Assembly: GCA_012934845.2 (NCBI GenBank)
Contig: WNNJ02003745.1
Span: 1-64,000, forward strand
Direction: 5' to 3'
Source of the DNA: Pomphorhynchus laevis
Lineage: Eukaryota; Acanthocephala; Palaeacanthocephala; Echinorhynchida; Pomphorhynchidae
Length of the DNA stretch: 64,000 nt
This document shows positions 55,727 to 64,000 of this stretch, piece by piece (the stretch's first letter is position 1; each line of letters begins with the position of its first letter). Below the pieces are notes generated by a model. That model saw nothing but the letters and a program-made list of their open reading frames with translations. It was not told the origin of the DNA and made no database searches. A program made the position numbers and the translations under genes.

Positions 55727-55860
55727 TTCCTGTCAGTTCCAGATTTTTCCTGTCAGTTCCAGATTTTTCCTGCCAGTTCCGGATTTTTCCTATCAGTTCC
55801 AAATTTTTCCTGTCAGTTCCAGATTTTTCCTGACAGTTCCGCTCGTAACGCTCGCGGATT
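55727..55860 (+). repeat. Monomer array at a LINE 5' end (copy H)
   Basis: About five to six units of TTCCTGTCAGTTCCAGATTT, then GTTCCGCTCGTAACGCTCGC: the same layout as 3556-3760. Confidence 0.85.
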
Positions 55861-56607
55861 GAGCTAAACCTATAATAAAAGATCATATCTAGAAAATGTC
55901 GATCTCAAATCCCTGTTCCTGAACACGCATCTTCTAAATCAGAATGCAATGATCGTTACACAAGTTTATAAGGTTGTATGTGATTGTAAAGATAGTTACG
56001 CATAGACCCTAGTTCGAGTTAAAATAACTGACTGTTCGATGTATCAAAGTAAACCTTTTACGTGTGGTTTTCGTACATCAGTAAAACTTTAACAGCTAAC
56101 CTGATCTAACACTTCTGTCTCGCATACGACTAATCACACAGATAGTGTTTTTTAAGTAACCCTCGAATCAACAACCGACTTCGCATCATATAATCCAATT
56201 CTTGAACCTTCTCAGATACACTTCTAGTTCAACTATGTATAAAACTTCCATTCATCTTCATTATAACAATGCAAACGGTAAAGCAATTAATCTCGTACTT
56301 CCTCGTTCATATTCCTCCCCCATCTAAATACATATCATACTTCTTTCTTCGCTTCACGTACTCTTTACTCTATCTCCCCCGTATAACTTCTTAATAATTT
56401 ACAACTTTCCGTCAAAATCATCTCCGTTAACATCTCCAATCAACAGATTCAACACTCAACTTCTGTCACACATGCTCTAACCTATCTTAATTCTCCATCG
56501 AGCAAAATTATGCTAAATTCCCTCCGATGATTCAGATTAAGGGTAGTTCTGTTTTTCGAGCTTTAAACTCTGTTAGAGCGTGTGTAAAGGTGCCTATAGA
56601 TGATTAT

Positions 56608-56663
56608 AGAAGTCACGGTACTGATGAGCTCCGTTAGAGCGAAACGCGTATACCGTTGTGAAG
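56608..56663 (+). ncRNA. Type I hammerhead ribozyme, copy 1
   Basis: All conserved elements are in place: stem I ACGGTA (56615-56620) with TACCGT (56651-56656); CTGATGA at 56621-56627; stem II GCTC/GAGC with loop CGTTA; GAAAC at 56641-56645; a minimal stem III (ACGCGT, 2 bp) and predicted cleavage after GTA at 56650. Confidence 0.85.
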
Positions 56664-57070
56664 TTTGTCGTCACACATAGGATGACTGGGCATACGTAGC
56701 GACTTTGAATAATGCAAGAATAATTCGGTTCTATTTCTTAGTCTGATGAGGATATATAGAATGCTGCCTGGTGTTTATGCCTCTTCATGAGGAAAACATA
56801 GTGATATATTTATGAGTACACCAGTGAGTGTCCCAGGGCAGGTGTAACAACAAATTATATTTCATATATTTGCACACTTTTAAGTGTCCCTGTTAAACAG
56901 CATTTCTATTAAAAAGAATTTAGTGCCTGATGCATGGTTAAACTGTAATAGTCACTGCCATGCACAGAGCTTATGCTAAATTCCCTCCGATGATTCAGAT
57001 TAAGGGTAGTTCTGTTTTTCGAGCTTTAAACACTGTTTAAGCGTGTGTTAAGGTGCCTATAGATGATTAT

Positions 57071-57126
57071 AGAAGTCACGGTACTGATGAGCTCCGTTAG
57101 AGCGAAACGCGTATACCGTTGTGAAG
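57071..57126 (+). ncRNA. Type I hammerhead ribozyme, copy 2
   Basis: Identical core 463 bp downstream: ACGGTA 57078-57083, CTGATGA 57084-57090, GAAAC 57104-57108, predicted cleavage after 57113. Confidence 0.85.
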
Positions 57127-57263
57127 TTTGTCGTCACACATAGGATGACTGGGCATACGTAGCGACTTTGAATAATGCAAGAATAATTCGGTTCTATTTC
57201 TTAGTCTGATGAGGATATATAGAATGCTGCCTGGTGTTTATGCCTCTTCATGAGGAAAACATA

Positions 57264-57266
<3 letters not shown>

Positions 57267-57346
<80 letters not shown>
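57267..57346. repeat. (AT)n microsatellite
   Basis: About 40 perfect AT repeats at the right edge of the hammerhead element, directly before LINE endonuclease sequence. Confidence 0.97.
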
Positions 57347-57350
<4 letters not shown>

Positions 57351-58501
57351 ATTGTCTGCATCACCAAAACCTGACACTCTAACTCAAACGAATTTGATAT
57401 TCGTCATCTATGTCGCTCTGGTTGTTCTCTAGTTGAATCGGCTTGTACAATTATCTCTCCCACATCTACTGATTCAAACCATGGAAGTATTTTTGCCATT
57501 GCTCGTCAACCAACGCCTATACGTAAAATTAACGCTAACATCCGTTACACCTCGTTCAAATTACTCATATGCAGATTATCAACTCCTTTCACTATGGAAC
57601 TTGTGATTATATACCGTTTAGGCTTAGCTGCACCTTCACTTATGTTATTTAACGATCCTGTAGATTTTCTTTCGCACTGTTCATTGTCTTATACTTCTTT
57701 TTTTGTTCTCGGTGACTTTAACATTCGTCTTAATCGTCCAGCTGACTCTGACTCTATCACTCTAACCAATACTTTCTGATTTTAACTATAAATTACTTTC
57801 AACAAGCCCAACTCATATTCTCGGCGGTGCTCTCGACATCATTGCTGTTCCTAACTGCTTCAATGACTATACCTCCTTGTCAATTACTGATCCTGGTTTG
57901 TCCGATCATTTCCTTGTCACTCTTACTCTTACTCGTCCCCATCCTCCTTCTCCGCCTTTACCTTTATCTACACCAAGTCGACCCTGAAACTTATCGATAT
58001 CCCTGTTCTCTGCACAGCCTTACTCAATTCTTCACTCTTTTCACTTCCTCTTAACTATCTCTTTCCCGATGATCTCTGCATTCTGTTTGATTCTGAACTT
58101 ACGTCGATCCTCAATAACCTTCTGCCTAGTCGACTTCGACGTTCCCAGCGCTTGCGCCATGCTCCCTGGTTCGATTATGACTGTAGTCTTTCTAAGCGTC
58201 GACTCCGTCACTCTTTTCGTATGTATAAACGCTTTCTTAAACGTTCACCCGACTCACTCCCTCCAAATCTTCGTGATTCCTACTTTTCTCAACGCCGTTC
58301 ACATCTCATTCTTATACGTACTAAACGTACTCTCTTTTGGCGAAATCAACTCGAGTCATCTTCCAACTCTAAATCTCATTGAAAAATCTTAAACTCAATT
58401 CTTTCACGATCATCTACCCCTTGTAATATAAATCCTGATGAATTTTTTCTTATCTACAAACTAAACTATCTAATTTACTTTCCCTACTACCCATAGCCCC
58501 C

Positions 58502-59653
58502 TTGTACCCACTCTTCTCTTTAAATACTTCCCTCCCAGAACTATTCCACCTTCTTCCCGTTTCGTCTGATGAAGTTTCTTCGGTTCTGCTGTCATTACCT
58601 AATAAAACCTCTCCTTCTGACCCAATTCCAACTCACTTGCTTAAAAATATCTGCTCCTCTATCTCACCCTTCCTAACCACATTGTTCAACTCGTCCATCC
58701 GTAGCCGTACATTTCCTTCCATCTGGAAATGCGCCACTGTTCGTCCTCTCATCAAAAAGCAATCTCTCGACTCCTCACTACCATCTTCGTACCGTCCAAT
58801 CTCACTTCTCCCAACCCTCTCTAAACTCCTTGAGCGTCTCGTTCTCAAGCAAGTTAATACATATCTCTTTTCCTCTAACTTGTTTCCTCCCTTACAAGCC
58901 TCTTTTCGCTCTAATTACTCTACTGAAATTGCCTGTCTTAAAGTTATGTCTATGAGTAATGACTTACTCATATTGCGCGATCATAAATTATGTAGTGTCA
59001 TAGTTTCTCTTGATCTATCGTCTGCTTTTGACATCGTCGATCACTCGATTCTTCTCCATCGCCTTCGTCATGATTATGGCTTCTCTTTACCCACTGTATC
59101 ATGGTTTTCTTCATATCTGTCAAACCGTACATTTCGCGTCTATTCTAACTCTTCTCTCTCCCATCCTTCATCCATCCCGACCAGTGTTCCACAAGGCTCC
59201 GTATTAGGCCCTATGCTTTTCTCTCTTCTTCTCGGTGACTTGTCTTCGATTTCTCATAAATTTAACTTCCATGTTATGCAATATGCTGATGACATTCTCA
59301 TCTATGCTCACGCACCTGCTTATCGTATTCATGATCTTAGTGTTTCTGTTTCCTGCTGTATTGTCTCAATTTCAAACCATCTTTCTTCCCTTCGCCTTTC
59401 TCTGAATTCTGATAAATCTAAAATTATGTGGATCCTACCTCGAAGCTTCGGCGTAGAACCTCCTTCCGTATCACTAAATTCTACAATTCTTCCTATCGTT
59501 GATAATCTCGTTTTCCTAGGCTTTCATTTCGACAACCGACTTTCACTTAAACCTTTCGTTAGAGATAAAGTACGCTCATCTACCTTGATACTCTGCAACC
59601 TCCGTCAAGTTCGTAGATTGATCGATTTCCCTTCTTGTATGACTCTCATATGA
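58502..59653 (+). CDS. LINE reverse transcriptase segment (copy H)
   Basis: 383 codons of uninterrupted RT. Fingers: SSYRPISLLPTLSKLLERLV and ASFRSNYSTEIACLK. Palm A: VSLDLSSAFDIVDHSILLHR. Palm B: SVPQGSVLGPMLFSLLLGDL. Catalytic box: MQYADDILIYAHAP with YADD at residues 261-264. Then SLRLSLNSDKSKIMWILP. The start Met is internal; the upstream linker is in other frames. CR1-group non-LTR retrotransposon; catalytic residues intact in this stretch, but the element lacks whole ORF1 and endonuclease, so it is not autonomous. Confidence 0.8.
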   Translation: MYPLFSLNTSLPELFHLLPVSSDEVSSVLLSLPNKTSPSDPIPTHLLKNICSSISPFLTTLFNSSIRSRTFPSIWKCATVRPLIKKQSLDSSLPSSYRPISLLPTLSKLLERLVLKQVNTYLFSSNLFPPLQASFRSNYSTEIACLKVMSMSNDLLILRDHKLCSVIVSLDLSSAFDIVDHSILLHRLRHDYGFSLPTVSWFSSYLSNRTFRVYSNSSLSHPSSIPTSVPQGSVLGPMLFSLLLGDLSSISHKFNFHVMQYADDILIYAHAPAYRIHDLSVSVSCCIVSISNHLSSLRLSLNSDKSKIMWILPRSFGVEPPSVSLNSTILPIVDNLVFLGFHFDNRLSLKPFVRDKVRSSTLILCNLRQVRRLIDFPSCMTLI

Positions 59654-60229
59654 TCTCTCCTTTTTTCTAGACTCGATTATTGTCTTAGTCTATTTTCCAA
59701 CTCACCTAAATCCACTCTTCTTCCCCTACAACGCATCGTCAACGCAGCTGTCCGAATTCTCCTCCGTCTTCGTCGTTTTGATCATACATCCTACCATCTT
59801 GCTTCTCTCGATTTGCCTACAATTTATTGTCGTGTTCAAATTCGTATTCTTATCGTTGCTTTCCGCCTTGTAACTTTTCATACCCCTTCATTTCTCAACC
59901 TTTCTTTTCTTGATAATTCTCGTCCTGTTTACTGTTCCTTGCGTTCCTGTAATTCCCTTCTTTTACATGTCCAAAACTACTCTACCTCCTTTGGACTCCG
60001 CTCCTTCCTGGTGGCTGCTCCTCTATCGTGGAATCATCTGCCCATTCATATACGCCAATCAACTTCCCTGCAGTGCTTCAAACGACAAATCCGATCCCAT
60101 TTTAACAATTTATCTGCTTGACTTTCTCATTTTTGTTTGTGGACTTGTAAGCGTACAGCTTGTACGCATTTGCCACATTAAATAAATTTGCATTATTATT
60201 AAATAAGACAGACATGATCTACCGTGACG

Positions 60230-61760
60230 AAATTTGTGCTCAGAAGACGCTATAACTCAATGAGTGTTTAAGTGACTCCAGATTCTTCGAGCGACTAATC
60301 TTTCAAGAGCTTTGACATCGAACTCGTCAGGCTTATTGGTCTATAATCACTACAAAAAGTCTCAATGGTTTTTTTGCAACAGGAACAATAATCGCAGATT
60401 TCCACAAGTCGGGCGCACATCCAATGGTAAGACTATTCTGAAAGATATCGACAAGAATAGGGGCGAAGTAGTTTGATAAGGTCTTGAGTAGAAATGAGAA
60501 ATATTATCAGAACCGGAAGCACTACGGATTGACATAAGCGAGAGTAACTTTGCCTTCCTAGGCGGATATTGGAAGAAAATAGGGATTATGTGCTATTGGA
60601 CGGTTATACCAAGTGAATGGTGAGTGTGAAGAATTCCATGGTAATGAAAATGACAAGGCAACATTATCAGCGATGCCATTTTTAGTTGTGACCTCACCTT
60701 CACATGTGTACAATGTTGAATGTGCCTATGTACAATTTTGATTTCAGTATTGAGCATTCTGTTCCGGCGAACATATGATCAGAATAATTTAGGATTGCGG
60801 TTCACACCGCTAATGATTGCAGATTCAAACTTATCGCGTTTTAAAGCTTTTAATCTAGAACAAAGATTTCTGACATATCTATATCTTGCAATTAGTTCAG
60901 GATGTGAGCGGGATAATTTTCACCAGCGATTTCGAATATTAAGTGACTGATTGAGGTCTCGATTAATGCAGGAAGTTGAGTTACTTGAGAGATCGTACGC
61001 ATTGGACCAATTATATCAGATAATTTTAAACAGTAGTCGTAAATAGTCCCCAGTGGTACTATTTCTGTTATCGGATACGATAGCGGGTAATGCTGACAGA
61101 TAGTTAAAACATGTTCTATATTCACCCTTGACCAATTACGCTTAAAAATTTTTGTTTGCTGATGACAAAATTTGAAGTTTGGTGCTGCCTGCAAGGAAAG
61201 TACGCAATGATCACTTCCATCAAGAGAAGGAAGATAATCGACACTGACTATATTATCAGCACGTCTGGTAAACATCAAATCAAGCACAGAACCTACTCTC
61301 GATGAAAAAGAAGTTGTCTGGTGAACGTGTTAGATTAGTAGAAGCTCATCAGAAAGGAATTCAGAAATTTCTTTCTACAGCGCTTCCGTCATGAAAGAGA
61401 GACTCTACCCAATTAGAACGTTAGAGATCAAAATCTTCTAAGAGAATAAAATGTGAATAGAAATAATTTTAATTTGAGTAGAATAAATTATGCTTTTTAG
61501 TGGAAGCTGAATGACTGCTGTAAAATACAGAAATAAATGGAGCCTTTTCTTTAAAATATGCAAAGCCACACACCCGCGACCACGTTGAAACCAACATGCA
61601 GTTGAACAATCATATTGAAATGAAAATATTTTTATGTAACAGATGACAACACCGGCTCTAGATTCAGATTTATTACAACGAACACTCGAAAAACCAACAA
61701 TGCTGCTCACTTTGGTCTTTAATAATCTTAAATAATTAGGATTCAATGAATATAAGATGT
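60230..61760 (-). pseudogene. LINE fragment, second CR1-type family
   Basis: On the minus strand: endonuclease pieces near 61.6 kb (CWFQRGRGCVALHIL), the endonuclease C-terminus at 60892-61287 (MLDLMFTRRADNIVSVDYLP, GSDHCVLSL), and the first RT motifs near 60.4 kb (LSNYFAPILVDIFQNSL, WKSAIIVPVAKK). Truncated at both ends; several frame changes. Confidence 0.65.
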
Positions 61761-62059
61761 CCCATTTATCGAGTACATTAGTGCCGAATTTAATCTATTT
61801 TATTTAAAATGCTCAATACGTTACAAAATTGTTCTCGGATTTATCGAATATCATATCACGTAGCGGTCCGCTGATCAATGCGTGAAGATTCCAAACCATC
61901 TGAAAATCGTTCAAACACATTATAATTTCAGTTTTCTCATTATTGAAGAAATAAAACCAGCGTTTAAAAGTTTTAAAATTGTTAAAAATAAATTTATTTT
62001 TATTCAAGATAATAAAGTAATGATGCCAATTGTTTGTGTATACGTTGATTTATTGTAAG

Positions 62060-62530
62060 TTGGAAATAATAAATTAAATCAGCTAACTGAGTCTACGTAT
62101 TGTTATATAATTATAAAATAAACAAAACATAATAATGCTAAATCAAAATTTAATAATTAAATAATAAAATTAATAATTGTTTTTAGATTTTCTATAATTT
62201 TAATCAAGTTAAAAAATAAAAATAAAAAATAAAATTTAAAATAAACGTCATTTTTATGAATTGACTAATAAATAACAGGCGTTGTATCAGAATAAGAATT
62301 AGAGGTCATCAGGAGGAACTGCTATGCTATCAGGTTTCGGCCCCTAACTCCTCTACCCAACATAGCAGCGGGGCCAAATACATGCTAATGATGTATTTCC
62401 TCTGAAATAACTATCTAGTATCTTATTCTAATGCAAAGTATATTATTTATTATTCATCCATAAAAATTTGCCACTTAAGAGTTTAAATTTATTCTTTATA
62501 TTATTGTGTTGATTTATATATTTTTATAAT
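62060..62530 (+). mobile_element. AT-rich element with end motif and structured core
   Basis: End motif AGCTAACTGAGTCTACGTAT at 62081, the AT-rich body, then the core at 62303-62405 (AGGAGGAACTGCTATGCTAT, CGGCCCCTAACTCCTC, CATAGCAGCGGGGCC) and the start of the region that elsewhere encodes the 99-aa ORF (CCACTTAAGAGTTTAAATTT). The ORF itself is cut away. It is about 45 kb from the main cluster, so the family is dispersed, not merely locally duplicated. Confidence 0.65.
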
Positions 62531-63290
62531 AAGTTAAAAATGATGATAGGATATCATACCAAAGTGCTTAAAAAGTATTTTGAAGTTCAAAAAATTAGAT
62601 TTTGTTTTACAACGTACTACATGTTGAATCAATCTCAAACTTGAAAATAATGTAGATATATGATTTGTAATCGCATTATAATAATATTACAGTAAACAAA
62701 CTACTAACAAGGGCAGTGGTAAAATTTTAATTTTATTTTATTTAAAAAATTAAAATTAAAATTTTTTAAACATACTGAATAAATCAATTCATAAGTTTTT
62801 GTGTAAATGTTAATTAATAGATGGTCGATGTTGTGAGATGAAAAAAGTATGGGTTATCATATCGATTTTTTAGGAAAAATTATTTTCAAGTTCAAAAAAT
62901 TGAACATTTTCTCTGAAGCGTAATAGACGTCGTATCGAGCTAAAACTTATACGTGGTGTAGATACATAATGTGCTATCATTGTGTGATAATTTTTAACTA
63001 ATCCGAACACTTACTTGAAAAATATTCAAATTTTAATTTAAAAAAAATTTAATTTCAAACTTTACCTACACTATGCTGCAAAAAAATGAAAGATGTTTTT
63101 TAAATGTCTAATAAAGGTCTTTCGTTTTTTATAATTTTTTTCTTGCCTAGTTGTGTCCGCCTTTCGGAAATGTCGCCTAATGAATCTTCACTACCGGGCT
63201 ATCAACTAAGTTTTGACAGCTCTCAACCGTTCCCATTTCTCAAAATTTATCTTTTTACACACGCAATTAAGTGACAGTAATATAATAGCG
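62531..63290. other. No gene; weak internal duplication
   Basis: Two diverged halves share TTCAAGTTCAAAAAATT-like and ATCATA-rich text (62530-62700 and 62820-63000). AT-rich, non-coding. Confidence 0.4.
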
Positions 63291-63298
63291 GTTGGGAA

Positions 63299-63960
63299 TC
63301 ATATCGCTATTAGCAAAGACAACCTCAGTTTATTGTCGTAATCTTCTAATGCAATATATTCGTATAACTCCGAGATTAGGTTTTCTGCATTTGAATTATT
63401 TGTGCAGAACATGATTAAAGATAGCTCTTTCCGTTTCAATTTATTCTCAGGCTTGGAGTTCATTGATTTTCGACGAGGGCTCGATGATTCCATTGCCCTT
63501 TATCAATGGAATCAACGAATACTGACATTGACATATTATCTAAACTGATAAAACTGCTGTCATTGAGTAAGAAACACCTTCTAAAATGTCACTTTAAACT
63601 GTCGTGTAAAGTCATTGATCGTAATGGAGATATGGATAATTTGCCAACATCTCACTATACACTTCTATTATTCCTTTACATTTATTAGTGTTTACTTCTA
63701 AATTCCCCTCAAGTTTGTAAAAGTAGGGGTTTCTACACATACTGGGACTATCATTCGAGGTTACGTTTATTAGATGGTTGTGTTTCAACATGACTGCACA
63801 ACAATAACCACAAATATACCGCCAATTTGGATATTCGTACTTAAAATTGAAATCGTAGTTCATCCTTCGCTTTCATTATGCTCACCCGTAACCTCTTGTC
63901 TTATATAGACTGGAACTTTATATTGCATCCTTGACTTGATTATACTCGTCTTATTCATTT
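63299..63960 (-). pseudogene. Probable LINE ORF1 start, minus strand
   Basis: 63612-63863 starts MNYDFNFKYEYPNWRYICGY and continues CCAVMLKHNHL, resembling the finger CGFCCAALV of the LINE ORF1 at 3181. 63299-63493 in another frame gives a charged, helical tail. Too short and broken to assign firmly; a host gene is not excluded. Confidence 0.35.
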
Positions 63961-64000
63961 TTGTGAAATCTTTGTATCAGTAACTTTATTTAATTAGTCA

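Larger units (their letters stand above)
56511..57266 (+). mobile_element. Retrozyme-like element with two hammerhead ribozymes
   Basis: A roughly 293-bp block (from TGCTAAATTCCCTCCGATGA) occurs twice in direct orientation, 463 bp apart, with about 170 bp of unique sequence between, and only a handful of substitutions. Each block contains a hammerhead motif. No ORF. Direct repeats each bearing a type I hammerhead around a short non-coding centre are the plan of retrozymes and of Penelope pseudo-LTRs. The right block runs into an (AT)n tract, so target-site duplications cannot be read. Confidence 0.75.
55727..60195 (+). mobile_element. CR1-like LINE, full 5' and 3' ends, interrupted (copy H)
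   Basis: Monomer array, GC box, ORF1 remains (finger residues CDSK-like, broken, 55890-56500), an inserted hammerhead element (56511-57346), endonuclease from mid-domain (57350-57780, VFVLGDFNIRLNRPADSDS region), linker, RT (58502-59653) and C-terminal domain (59813-60121). The 3' stem-loop is GCGTAC/GTACGC (60151-60166), followed by CATTAAATAAATT. The middle of ORF1 to early endonuclease is missing at the insertion point. The RT part is the best preserved of the window. Confidence 0.85.

Noticed and set aside
62303-62405. HDV-like ribozyme in the structured core (reverse strand)
   Set aside because: P1/P2-like interleaved pairing exists in one copy type, but there is no P4-like hairpin and other copies break the pairing; kept only as a structural observation.

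Overview
The window is AT-rich animal nuclear DNA, crowded with repeats. The host genes point to an invertebrate metazoan: a minor-spliceosome protein (U11/U12 35K), KIN17, and an endosomal syntaxin whose intact introns are as short as 45-62 bp. The repeats fit this too: CR1-like LINEs with a PHD-type finger in ORF1, fragments of restriction-like-endonuclease LINEs, foldback MITEs and a hammerhead-ribozyme element. I cannot name the species. A poly-G run at the left edge looks like a sequencing or scaffold-end artefact.

Layout. 1-4.4 kb is nested LINE debris, ending in two LINE 5' regions, one of which carries a 20-bp monomer array. 5.3-10.85 kb holds two host genes on the minus strand (SNRNP35, KIN17), a 67-codon conserved-looking terminal exon on the plus strand, an LTR-element integrase fossil and several foldback elements. 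11-17.8 kb is a very AT-rich transposon nest. It is dominated by a near-perfect inverted repeat with arms of about 2 kb, each arm carrying the same 99-aa ORF, and by copies of a GC-richer structured core. 18.25-34.81 kb is one syntaxin-7/12 gene on the minus strand, reconstructed here from eight exons that join in frame to 244 residues.

Inside the largest syntaxin intron (23.46-31.49 kb), on the opposite strand, lies a 1841-codon single-exon ORF (23516-29041). It encodes a signal peptide, a degenerate protein-kinase-like domain and a long array of 105-residue repeats. Each repeat holds three RF-x-[VI]-x-x-[VI] motifs, the consensus bound by the CCT domain of SPAK/OSR1 kinases. The array runs on past the stop codon as decaying copies to about 30.47 kb. 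This is the most unusual gene in the window.

35.3-61.8 kb is almost all non-LTR retrotransposon sequence, broken by a 163-bp satellite (46.7-48.0 kb). The CR1-like copies share a 3' stem-loop, and two carry 5' monomer arrays. One LINE (55.7-60.2 kb) is interrupted by a repeat-bounded non-coding element with two type I hammerhead ribozymes, organised like a retrozyme. The right end (62-64 kb) has another copy of the AT-rich element with the structured core and a LINE ORF1 relic.

The host genes share no evident pathway. The window is best read as a few housekeeping genes in a repeat-rich region plus one rapidly evolving, probably secreted repeat protein nested in an intron.
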